In this document: one piece after another, positions 54,169 through 64,000 of the stretch
How the letters are laid out: each line of letters begins with the position of its first letter
Numbering within the stretch: position 1 is the stretch's first letter
Assembly: GCF_007827795.1 (NCBI RefSeq)
Contig: NZ_VITI01000001.1
Coordinates: 868,001-932,000 of the forward strand
DNA length: 64,000 nucleotides
Reading direction: 5' to 3'
Source of the DNA: Azospirillum brasilense
Lineage (GTDB): Bacteria; Pseudomonadota; Alphaproteobacteria; Azospirillales; Azospirillaceae
The notes under the pieces: model-generated
Database searches by the model: none
Told to the model about the DNA's origin: nothing
Seen by the model: only the letters and a program-made list of their open reading frames with translations
Made by a program: the position numbers and the translations under genes

Positions 54169-54372
54169 TCAGCAGTGGCCGGCGCCGCCGGACATCAGGG
54201 CCTTCAACTGCGCCGCTTTCGGATCGAAGGCCATGGCCGCTTCCTCCGCCGCCATGGCGGCCAGGCTGATGAAGCGCGCCAGATCGTCCAGATCGCACTT
54301 CGTCGCGTCGTCCATAAGGCTGTCGAGGCAGGACTTGATGGCCAGAGCCATGTCGCGCCGTTCGTCCATCAT
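54169..54372 (-). CDS. Small helical hypothetical protein
   Basis: A 67-residue protein starting MMDERRDMALAIKSCLDSLMDDATKCDLDDLARFISLAAMAAEEAAMAF, predicted all helix, with no family I recognise. ATG 54370-54372 has GGGGGATC before it. A longer frame reaches 54432 without a good start site. It is isolated between a terminator and the dnaK leader. Confidence 0.6.
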   Translation of the reverse strand: MMDERRDMALAIKSCLDSLMDDATKCDLDDLARFISLAAMAAEEAAMAFDPKAAQLKALMSGGAGHC

Positions 54373-54922
54373 CTTGATCCCCCATGGAATACTGCACACG
54401 GTCCCGCGTCGGAAAGCCATGGCTGCGAACAACAGCGGCCCCCTTTGCCTTGGACGGATATATCATATTTCCTTCGGATCTCCACTATTAGAATCTTGGG
54501 ACAACAAAGAAACGGAGCAACCGGCAATTGATTGCGTGCGGTAGTGCACACCATTACTTGTTAATGAAAAGTTAACATGGCTGGGATGCAGGGTTTTGCT
54601 TGTGTTAAAGCCCTGTAACAGACCGCTTTCCGGCGTCTTGGCGGGATGATGGGGCGCCGTTGCACGCCTTATGCTTCTGAATACCCCGGTATTCACTTGC
54701 GACGCGAAGCCGCAGGCGTGCCGATATGCCCCGGCGTGCGCGTCACCTTTTGGCCTTTTGACGGTTGGCGGAATGACCAGGACGTTGCAGCCCGAAACGC
54801 ACCTGCCTATATCTCCGGCGACAGACGTGAATCCACCCAACCGTTCCACTGACCCCAAGGGGATCGCGGCGGTGCCGGACCAAACGGGCCGCCACGCATC
54901 TGCCGAACAACAGAGGCTGAAC
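54373..54922. other. 550-bp leader region of dnaK
   Basis: No gene is seen. The left part (54440-54640) is AT-rich for this genome. A heat-shock-like promoter is placed at 54696-54728. Several short frames start here but have no support. The dnaK leader would be about 190 bases long if that promoter is used. Confidence 0.5.
54696..54728 (+). promoter_or_regulatory. Candidate RpoH (sigma-32) promoter of dnaK
   Basis: CTTGCGA (54696-54702) and CCGATAT (54721-54727), 18 bases apart, fit the alphaproteobacterial heat-shock pattern CTTG...CnATnT. The site is about 190 bases before the dnaK start, a plausible heat-inducible promoter. Confidence 0.4.
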
Positions 54923-56842
<1,920 letters not shown>

Positions 56843-56851
56843 GCGTTCGGA

Positions 56852-56891
56852 ACCGGAGGCAACCGTCGGGCAGCCGCCCGTTGCCTCCGGT
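56852..56891 (+). other. Stem-loop between dnaK and dnaJ
   Basis: ACCGGAGGCAAC (56852-56863) pairs with GTTGCCTCCGGT (56880-56891), 12 bp, with GGGC/GCCC pairing inside the loop. No T-run follows. Such a hairpin probably reduces dnaJ expression relative to dnaK. Confidence 0.7.
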
Positions 56892-57004
56892 GTCACAGCC
56901 GGGAGAACCCGGCGCCATGCAGTATCGTCCGGCCCGTCATCCGTCCTGCGGTGGCGGGCCGGAGATATGATTGGTCTATTAGTATGTGAAGGCGGTCGGG
57001 GCCC

Positions 57005-58150
57005 ATGGCGAAACAGGACTATTACGAGCTGCTCGGGGTGGCGAAGGGCGCCAGCGCGGACGAGATCAAAAAAGCGTACCGCAAGATGGCGATGCAGTAT
57101 CACCCGGACCGCAACCAGGGTGACAAGGACGCCGAGCACAAGTTCAAGGAAATCAGCGAAGCCTACGACGTCCTGAAGGACGAGCAGAAGCGCGCGGCCT
57201 ACGACCGCTTCGGCCACGGCGCCTTCGAGAACGGGCGCGGCGGGGCCGGCGGCGGCTTCGGTGGCTTCGATTTCGGCGGCGGCGGCGGCGGCTTCGCCGA
57301 CATCTTCGACGAGATGTTCGGGGAGTTCATGGGCGGGCGCCGCGGCGGCGGCGGCGCGTCGGGCCGCGGCCAGGACCTGCGCTACAATCTGGAGATCGGG
57401 CTGGAGGAGGCCTTCAAGGGCACCACGGCCAACGTCCGCGTTCCCTCCACCGTCGCCTGCGATTCCTGCAGCGGCTCCGGTGCGGCGGCGGGGACCCAGC
57501 CGGTCACCTGTCCGACCTGCCAGGGCCACGGCAAGGTGCGCGCCCAGCAGGGCTTCTTTACCATCGAGCGCACCTGCCCGGCCTGCCACGGCCAGGGCCG
57601 CGTCATCAAGGACCCCTGCAAGAGCTGCGGCGGCGCCGGGCGCCTGCGCAAGGAGAAGACCCTCCAGGTCAACATCCCCGCGGGCGTCGAGGACGGCACG
57701 CGCATCCGTCTGGCCGGCGAGGGCGAGGCGGGGTTGCGCGGCGCGCCGCCGGGCGACCTCTACATCTTCCTGGCCATCGCGCCGCACCCGATCTTCCAGC
57801 GCGACGGCGCCAACATCCACTGCCGGGTGCCGATCCCCATGACCACCGCGGCGCTGGGCGGCACGGTGGAGGTGCCGACGATCGAGGGTAGCCGCACTAA
57901 GGTGACGGTCCCGCCCGGCACCCAGTCCGGCCACCAGTTCCGCATCAAGGGCAAGGGCATGTCGGTGCTGCGCAGCCAGCAGCGCGGCGACATGTACATC
58001 CAGGCCGTCGTCGAGACTCCGGTCAACCTGACCAAGAAGCAGCAGGAGCTTCTGCGCGAGTTCGACAACGCCGGCAAGGAAGGCTCCCACCCGCAGTCCG
58101 AAGGCTTCTTCGCCAAGGTGAAGGAGCTTTGGGAAGACCTGAAGGACTGA
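57005..58150 (+). CDS. dnaJ: Molecular chaperone DnaJ (Hsp40)
   Basis: A 381-residue type I DnaJ: J domain with the HPD motif ([10 protein letters not shown]), Gly/Phe-rich segment ([16 protein letters not shown]), four zinc-finger repeats ([32 protein letters not shown]) and the C-terminal substrate domain. It delivers clients to DnaK and triggers ATP hydrolysis. It lies 162 bases after dnaK with a hairpin between. Confidence 0.98.
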   Translation: MAKQDYYELLGVAKGASADEIKKAYRKMAMQYHPDRNQGDKDAEHKFKEISEAYDVLKDEQKRAAYDRFGHGAFENGRGGAGGGFGGFDFGGGGGGFADIFDEMFGEFMGGRRGGGGASGRGQDLRYNLEIGLEEAFKGTTANVRVPSTVACDSCSGSGAAAGTQPVTCPTCQGHGKVRAQQGFFTIERTCPACHGQGRVIKDPCKSCGGAGRLRKEKTLQVNIPAGVEDGTRIRLAGEGEAGLRGAPPGDLYIFLAIAPHPIFQRDGANIHCRVPIPMTTAALGGTVEVPTIEGSRTKVTVPPGTQSGHQFRIKGKGMSVLRSQQRGDMYIQAVVETPVNLTKKQQELLREFDNAGKEGSHPQSEGFFAKVKELWEDLKD

Positions 58151-58176
58151 CCGCCTCCGTTCCGACCGCAGGAAAA

Positions 58177-58202
58177 GGCCCGGCCCATCGCCGGGCCTTT
58201 TT
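58177..58202 (+). terminator. Intrinsic terminator after dnaJ
   Basis: GGCCCGGC (58177-58184), loop CCATC, GCCGGGCC (58190-58197), then five T. It ends the dnaK-dnaJ unit. Confidence 0.9.
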
Positions 58203-58379
58203 CATGCGCGCCGCGTGCTTTTGCCCCAGTGGTATGACCAATCCGGCGTTGACAGTGGCGGGTGGCGGGAAGACTGTCGCCGAAAATCGTGTACACATGC
58301 GTTGATGCCACAGGCCGCGCCGCATACGCACGTATCCCTGGAAATCACAGCAATTGCCGTTGCCGATGGGGGGCATCGC

Positions 58380-59564
58380 GTGTATCAACAAGCGCTTAAT
58401 CTCCTCAGACGGTTCGCGGAGAGGGCATTCCAGGCGGTGAGCGGCGATCTCTCCTTCGAGCAGTTGCGCGACCTGATGCATCCGGGCGGACACACCCCGA
58501 TCATCCAGCGTCGCCGGGCCGTGCTGATCCATTCCCGCGTCCGCATGGTCGCGGCCGTGTTCGCGGTGCTGACGCCGCTGTGGATCGTCATCGACGTCTT
58601 CATCTTCCCCTGGCCGTTGTGGGGCTATCTGGCCGGCCTGCGGCTGGTCTCCAGCTTCGCCTTCGGCGCGCTGGCGCTCGGCTACCGGGTCTGCGACGAC
58701 ATGGGCAGCGCGTGGCGGGGGCTGGCCCTGCTGCTGGCGGTGCCGACGATCTTCTTCCTCGCCTCGCACCCCATGCTGAACGAGGACATGATCGCGGGAA
58801 GCGCGCTGGCGGTGGCCGCCGGCTACGCCTTCCTGCCCTTCGTGATGGTGGCGGGGCTCAGCGTCTTCCCGCTGACCGCGCTGGAGGGGCTGGCCTTCGC
58901 CACGCCGATGCTGGCGGCGCATATGCTGGCCGGCGTCTACGGCTCGCTGGTCTTCCCCTTCCCCTCCTATCTGGGCGCCCTGTGGCTGCTGGTGCTCATC
59001 ATGGTGGTGGCGACGCTGGCGGCGATGAGCCAACTGCACTTCATGATGGCCCTGGTCGATCAGGCGTCGCACGACGGGCTGACCGGCGCCTTCTCCCGCC
59101 GCATCGGGGAGGAGCTTCTGCGGCTGCAATTCGCGCACGCCCAGCGCTCGGACCATCCGCTGTCGGTGATCTTCTTCGACCTGGACAATTTCAAGTCGAT
59201 CAACGACCGGTTCGGTCACGACCAGGGCGACAAGCAGCTCGGGCGGTCGGCGGAGGCCATCCGCGCCATGCTGCGCCAGTCCGACGTGCTGGTCCGCTGG
59301 GGCGGCGAGGAGTTCGTGGTCATCATGCCCAACACCGGCCGTCAGGGCGCCCTGACCGCGGTGGAGCGGCTGCACGAGCGGGGCTTGGGCAAGCGCCCGG
59401 ACGGAACCCCGCAGACCGCCAGCATCGGCGTCGCCGAATACCTCCACGACCGCCCGATGGACTGGGAACGGCTGGTCGATCTGGCCGACCAGCGGATGTA
59501 TGCGGCCAAGCAGTCCGGAAAGAACCGGATCGTCGCCGACGACCGGGTTCCCGAACCGGCCTGA
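58380..59564 (+). CDS. Membrane-bound GGDEF domain protein, probable diguanylate cyclase
   Basis: A 394-residue protein with six hydrophobic segments (about 50-220) and a C-terminal GGDEF domain in which the active loop reads RWGGEEFVV, an active variant; FFDLDNFKSINDRFGHDQGD and ASIGVAEY are also present. It would make c-di-GMP. No allosteric RxxD site is evident before the loop. The start is uncertain: GTG 58380 has GGGGGG six bases before it; ATG 58305 would add 25 residues. No phosphodiesterase domain is seen. Confidence 0.85.
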   Translation: MYQQALNLLRRFAERAFQAVSGDLSFEQLRDLMHPGGHTPIIQRRRAVLIHSRVRMVAAVFAVLTPLWIVIDVFIFPWPLWGYLAGLRLVSSFAFGALALGYRVCDDMGSAWRGLALLLAVPTIFFLASHPMLNEDMIAGSALAVAAGYAFLPFVMVAGLSVFPLTALEGLAFATPMLAAHMLAGVYGSLVFPFPSYLGALWLLVLIMVVATLAAMSQLHFMMALVDQASHDGLTGAFSRRIGEELLRLQFAHAQRSDHPLSVIFFDLDNFKSINDRFGHDQGDKQLGRSAEAIRAMLRQSDVLVRWGGEEFVVIMPNTGRQGALTAVERLHERGLGKRPDGTPQTASIGVAEYLHDRPMDWERLVDLADQRMYAAKQSGKNRIVADDRVPEPA

Positions 59565-59576
59565 CCGCTTCCGCCC

Positions 59577-62102
59577 TCAGTCGTTGCGCAGCAGCGGGGC
59601 GGAGGGCTGGCCGAGCGCCCGCCACGTCCCGAGGAAGCCGAAGGCCAGCGTGATCGCGGTGCTGAGCAGCGCCGTGGTCAGTACGGCCGACGGCAGGAAG
59701 GTCCAGTCCCAGCGCATCAGGAAGGTCATCACCGCCCAGGCCGTGATGGTGCCGATGATCCCGGCGATGGCCGCGGTCAGGATGCCGAGCAGCCCGTATT
59801 CCAGCAGGAACGCCTTCAGCACGTCGGCCCGCGTGGCGCCCAGCACCTTCAGCACCACCGCGTCGTAGACCCGGCGGCGGTGCCCGGCGGCGACCGCGCC
59901 GGCCAGCACCAGCGTGCCGGCGGCCAGCGTGATGCCCGCGGTGACCCGCACCGCCGTGCCGATGTGGCCCAGCATGGTGCCCACCGTGTCCAGCGCGTCC
60001 TTCACCCGCACCAGCGTGACGTTGGGGAAGCGCTGCAGGACGGAGCGCTGCACCTCCGGCTCCGCCGCCGGGGTGCTGCGGACGGTGGCTATCCAGGTCT
60101 GCGGCGCCCGCTCCAGCGTGCCCGGCGCGAAGACCAGGGCGAAGTTGATGGCCAGCGTCGAGAAGTCGGCGGCGCGCACGTTGCCCACCGTCGCCTCGAT
60201 GGTGCGGCCCAGGACGTTGATCCCCATGGTCGCGCCGGGACCGATGCCGAAGGCGCTCGCCACGTTCTGGTGGATGGAGATCAGCGGCGCCCCCTTGTAG
60301 TCCTCCGGCCACCAGGAGCCGGCGACGATCTCCGAATGCTCGGGCAGCTTGGCGGAATAGGTGATGCCGCGGTCGCCGGACAGCACCCAGGACTGCTCGG
60401 GGTTGACCAGCGCCTTCTCCGCCGGCTGGCCGTTCACCGTCTCGATCCGCCCGCGCAAGCTGGGCACCGCTTCGAACCCGCTGGTGCCGGGCAGGGCGGT
60501 GAGCGTCTGCTTCAGCGGCTCGAACTGGTCGGGCTGGATGTCCACGAAGAAGAAGCTGGGCGCGTCCTTGGGGATCGTCTCGTTGACCCGGCGGGAGAAG
60601 TTGCCCTCGATCAGCGCGATGGCGACCAGCACCGTCAGGCCGAGGCCGAGCGACAGCACCACCGCCCCGGTCGGGTTGCCGGGCCGGTGCAGGTTGGCGA
60701 GCGCCAGCCGCAGGCCCGGACGGCGCGGGCGCCCCGCCGCCGCGGCCCCACGCACCACCAGCCAGGCGGCCACGCGGAAGGCGATGAAGGTGGCGATGGA
60801 GCCGCCGACGAACCAGGCGGCGAACATCTTGTTGTGGGCGGTGGCGACGGCCAGCCCGGCCAGAGCCGCGACGGTCAGCGCCATCGCCGCCAGATAGACC
60901 GCGCGCGGGCGGCCCCCGGCGGGGGCGACCACGTCGCGGAACTGCGCCGCCGCCGGCACCTCCCGCGCGCGGCCCAGCGGCCACAGCGAGAAGGTCAGCG
61001 CGGTCAGCAGCCCGTAGAGCGCGGCCAGGGCCAGGGCGCTCGGGTAGACGCCGATCCGGGTGGGAACCGGCAACACCTGGTCGAGCAGCGACCCCAGCCC
61101 CAGCGGCGCCACCGCGCCGAGAAGGAGCCCCAGCAGGATGCCCAGTCCCGACAGCGCCAGGATCTGCAGCAGATAGACCTGGAAGACCAGATCGCCCGGC
61201 GCGCCCAGGCATTTCAGCGTGGCAATGGTGCGGGCGCGCGAGTCGAGATGGCTGCGCACCGCGTTGCCCACCCCGACTCCGCCGACCAGCAGGGCGGTCA
61301 GCCCAACCAGCGTCAGGAACAGCGTCATGCGGTCGATGAAGCGCTCGATCTGCGGGGAGGCGTTGGTGAAGTCGCGGACCCGCCAACCGGCGTCGGGGAA
61401 GCGCGTCGTCAGCACCGTCTGCCACGCCGCCACGTCGGTGCCCGGCGGCAGGGCCAGCTTGGCGGTCCAATAGACGATGCTGCCGGGCTGGAGCAGGCCG
61501 GTGCCCTCCAGCGACGGCAAGGCGATCATCACCCGCGGCCCCAGCGAGAAGGCGCCGTTGGACGCCCGGTCCGGCTCCCGCGTCAGGACACCGCGCACGG
61601 CGAACTCGCCCTCGCCCAGCCGCAGCGTGTCGCCGGTCTTCAGCCCCAGCCGGTCGAGCAGCCCGTCCTCGACCAGCGCGCCCCAGCGCCCGTCGCGGTT
61701 GGCCAGCGCCGTGTGCAGGTCGCCCTCCGGCGCCAGGGCCACGGAGCCGTAGAGCGGGTAGACGCCGTCCACCGCCTTCAGCTCGACCAGCGTGGACCGC
61801 GCGTCGTCGGCGGAGCGGGCCATGGCGCGCATGTCCACCGACTGCGACAGGCGCCCGGCCTGTTCCAGCCAGGCGCGCTGCTCGTCGGTCGGCGGTGCGT
61901 AGATCTGCCGCAGCGCGACGTCGCCGCCCAGGATGGCCCGCCCGTCCGCCTGCAGGCCCGACAGAACGCCGCCGGACACGGAATTGACCGCAGCGATGGC
62001 CGCGACGCCGAGCGTCAGACAGGCCAGGAAGATGCGGAACCCCTTCAGCCCCCCGCGCAGCTCGCGGCGGGCCAGACGGAAGGCGAGGGCGAGGTTGGTC
62101 AT
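59577..62102 (-). CDS. FtsX-like ABC transporter permease (YbbP family)
   Basis: An 841-residue permease with ten membrane segments arranged in two FtsX units. The start [34 protein letters not shown] and later [35 protein letters not shown] are typical of YbbP-type proteins. Long periplasmic loops lie between segments 1-2 and near residues 520-720. It pairs with the YbbA-type ATPase encoded just upstream. The cargo is unknown; lipids or esters are proposed for relatives. ATG 62100-62102. Confidence 0.88.
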   Translation of the reverse strand: MTNLALAFRLARRELRGGLKGFRIFLACLTLGVAAIAAVNSVSGGVLSGLQADGRAILGGDVALRQIYAPPTDEQRAWLEQAGRLSQSVDMRAMARSADDARSTLVELKAVDGVYPLYGSVALAPEGDLHTALANRDGRWGALVEDGLLDRLGLKTGDTLRLGEGEFAVRGVLTREPDRASNGAFSLGPRVMIALPSLEGTGLLQPGSIVYWTAKLALPPGTDVAAWQTVLTTRFPDAGWRVRDFTNASPQIERFIDRMTLFLTLVGLTALLVGGVGVGNAVRSHLDSRARTIATLKCLGAPGDLVFQVYLLQILALSGLGILLGLLLGAVAPLGLGSLLDQVLPVPTRIGVYPSALALAALYGLLTALTFSLWPLGRAREVPAAAQFRDVVAPAGGRPRAVYLAAMALTVAALAGLAVATAHNKMFAAWFVGGSIATFIAFRVAAWLVVRGAAAAGRPRRPGLRLALANLHRPGNPTGAVVLSLGLGLTVLVAIALIEGNFSRRVNETIPKDAPSFFFVDIQPDQFEPLKQTLTALPGTSGFEAVPSLRGRIETVNGQPAEKALVNPEQSWVLSGDRGITYSAKLPEHSEIVAGSWWPEDYKGAPLISIHQNVASAFGIGPGATMGINVLGRTIEATVGNVRAADFSTLAINFALVFAPGTLERAPQTWIATVRSTPAAEPEVQRSVLQRFPNVTLVRVKDALDTVGTMLGHIGTAVRVTAGITLAAGTLVLAGAVAAGHRRRVYDAVVLKVLGATRADVLKAFLLEYGLLGILTAAIAGIIGTITAWAVMTFLMRWDWTFLPSAVLTTALLSTAITLAFGFLGTWRALGQPSAPLLRND

Positions 62103-62151
62103 GGGTGCGTCCGGCGGGGTGTGATGATGTGTGGGCGGCGGTGGGGAAAAG

Positions 62152-62176
62152 CCCTCCCCTGCGAAGCGGGGGAGGG
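62152..62176. repeat. REP-like hairpin between the YbbA and YbbP genes
   Basis: CCCTCCCCTGC (62152-62162) pairs with GCGGGGGAGGG (62166-62176), 11 bp with one wobble and a GAA loop. It resembles the element at 49164-49265, so it is another copy of this genome's REP family. Confidence 0.65.
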
Positions 62177-62214
62177 TTGGGTGGGGGCTCGGCTCAGCCA
62201 CGCCCCCGGAAATC

Positions 62215-62949
<735 letters not shown>

Positions 62950-63007
62950 TGGCATGCGTCTCTGGAACGGGCGGGGGAATGGGCGGGAAAACCTCACGCC
63001 ATATGGC

Positions 63008-63703
63008 ATGGTGCGCCGCCATTTCAACACGGCCCTCCTTCGGTCGGGGCTGGCCGCTCTCGCCGTCGTTGCGGGAATTGGCGCGGGAATCGGCATGACC
63101 GCTCCCGCGTTCGCCCAGGGTGGTTCGGGGAAAGGGCCTTACACCCTGCTGGCGCTCGGCGACAGCCTGACCGCCGGCTATGGCCTTCCCGAAGCGCAGT
63201 CCTTCACTCCGCAGTTGCAGGCGGCGCTGCGGGCGAAGGGCTACGAGGTGACCGTCGTCAACGCCGGCGTGTCGGGCGACACCACGGCGGGTGGGCTGTC
63301 GCGGTTGGACTGGGCGCTGGCCGACAAGCCGGACGCCGTGCTGGTGGAGCTGGGGGCGAACGACATGCTGCGCGGGCTCGACCCCGGCGCGGCGCGCGCC
63401 AACCTCGACGCCATCCTGAAGCGGCTGACCAGCGAGAAGTTGCCCGTGCTGCTGGCCGGGATGTACGCCTCGCCCAGCCTGGGCCGCGCGTACGGGGACC
63501 GCTTCAACGCCATCTACCCGGATCTGGCGAAGACGTACGACGTACAGCTCTATTCCTTCTTCCTGGACGGCGTGGCGGCGGACGCCGCGCTGAACCAGCC
63601 CGACGGCATCCATCCCAACGCGGCCGGCGTGAAGGTGATCGTGGAGCGCATCGCGCCCCACGTCGCCCGCCTTCTGGACGGCATCGCCAAGAGCGGAGAC
63701 TGA
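63008..63703 (+). CDS. Periplasmic GDSL arylesterase/lysophospholipase (TesA-like)
   Basis: A 231-residue SGNH hydrolase with a signal peptide (cleavage after AFA, residue 36). Blocks: LALGDSLTAGYGL with Ser53, NAGVSGDTTAGG, ELGANDMLRG and DGIHPNAAG with the acid and base. ATG 63008 is chosen because it starts the signal peptide; upstream ATGs lie in the divergent ybbA start. Like E. coli TesA it probably cleaves thioesters and lysophospholipids in the periplasm, and stands opposite ybbA-ybbP. Confidence 0.9.
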   Translation: MVRRHFNTALLRSGLAALAVVAGIGAGIGMTAPAFAQGGSGKGPYTLLALGDSLTAGYGLPEAQSFTPQLQAALRAKGYEVTVVNAGVSGDTTAGGLSRLDWALADKPDAVLVELGANDMLRGLDPGAARANLDAILKRLTSEKLPVLLAGMYASPSLGRAYGDRFNAIYPDLAKTYDVQLYSFFLDGVAADAALNQPDGIHPNAAGVKVIVERIAPHVARLLDGIAKSGD

Positions 63704-63708
63704 CACCC

Positions 63709-64000
63709 ATGGCGACCCTGGCCGGCGACACCGCCACCACCGAGACTTTCTTCAAGGCCGCATCGGCCTCCGGCACCGAATGGGGCGCCGTCGTCAAGTC
63801 CTGCCTGGACGAGCTGGGGGCGGTGGAGGGCTGCAACCTCGGCTTCCTCTACATCACCGACGCGCTGGCGGAGCACGCGACGAGCATGGTCACGCTGCTG
63901 CGCGGCGTCACCGGCATCCGCGACTGGGTGGGTACGGTCGGCATCGGCGTCTGCGCCAACGACGAGGAAATCTTCGACAAGCCGGGCATCGCCGTGATGG
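63709..64000 (+). CDS. FIST domain signal transduction protein (N-terminal part)
   Basis: Ninety-seven codons of a gene that runs off the right edge, starting five bases after the esterase stop. The peptide FLYITDALAEHATSMVTLLRGVTGIRDWVGTVGIGVCANDEEIFDKPGIAVM matches the FIST N-terminal domain, proposed to sense small molecules such as amino acids. It likely shares a transcript with the esterase. What follows the domain cannot be seen. Confidence 0.75.
   Translation, partial: MATLAGDTATTETFFKAASASGTEWGAVVKSCLDELGAVEGCNLGFLYITDALAEHATSMVTLLRGVTGIRDWVGTVGIGVCANDEEIFDKPGIAVM

Noticed and set aside
54671..54922. An N-terminal extension of DnaK
   Set aside because: The upstream codons are in frame, but DnaK starts [14 protein letters not shown] in all relatives and the extension covers the proposed promoter.

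Overview
The window is high-GC (about two thirds G+C by eye) bacterial DNA with an alphaproteobacterial gene set. Gene families, GTG/TTG start use and gene order (rph-rdgB-hemW opposite hrcA-grpE; murJ-trpS; a SAM-II riboswitch before metZ; glnD; a phasin) fit Rhodospirillales, most likely Azospirillum or a close relative. The genus is inferred from general knowledge of these families; no database was searched. The density of housekeeping genes (dnaK, dnaJ, grpE, hrcA, mutS, trpS, murJ, glnD, rph, folA, metZ) says this is the main chromosome or a replicon fused to it.

Layout. 1-8 kb: start of a fumarylacetoacetate-hydrolase-family gene opposite a MarR regulator, a class-I glutamine amidotransferase opposite speD-speE (spermidine synthesis), a secreted alpha/beta hydrolase, an OpgC-type membrane protein, and an SDR oxidoreductase opposite a TetR regulator. 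8.4-16.1 kb: one co-directional sugar-acid operon (GntR regulator, zinc dehydrogenase, TRAP transporter dctPQM, uxaA, uxaB) whose enzymes chain into L-galactonate -> D-tagaturonate -> D-altronate -> 2-keto-3-deoxygluconate. 16.2-26 kb: small stress-like ORFs, a MarR protein, YchJ and YkgJ proteins, pcp, trpS, murJ, a hybrid histidine kinase and an amino-acid-type periplasmic binding protein.

26-28.2 kb is the most unusual part: a plasmid-type RepA initiator gene with at least eleven copies of a 14-16 bp iteron around it, eight of them in the 550 bp upstream of repA, interleaved with a dense cluster of GANTC (CcrM methylation) sites. This has the anatomy of an iteron-controlled, possibly methylation-timed replication origin, yet it lies among core chromosomal genes with no partition genes beside it.

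28-45 kb: PAP2 phosphatase, glnD, mutS, a ribbon-helix-helix protein, a STAS protein, SAM-II riboswitch plus metZ, a phasin, the lpoA/rsmI-yraN-sirB1-gshB block, and an epimerase opposite an XRE regulator. 45-64 kb: folA, a chemoreceptor, hemW-rdgB-rph, the heat-shock genes hrcA-grpE and dnaK-dnaJ separated by a CheY-like regulator and unknowns, a GGDEF protein, a YbbA/YbbP-type ABC system opposite a GDSL esterase, and the start of a FIST-domain protein. Several REP-like and longer dispersed inverted repeats sit between genes. No tRNA, rRNA, CRISPR array or insertion sequence was seen.
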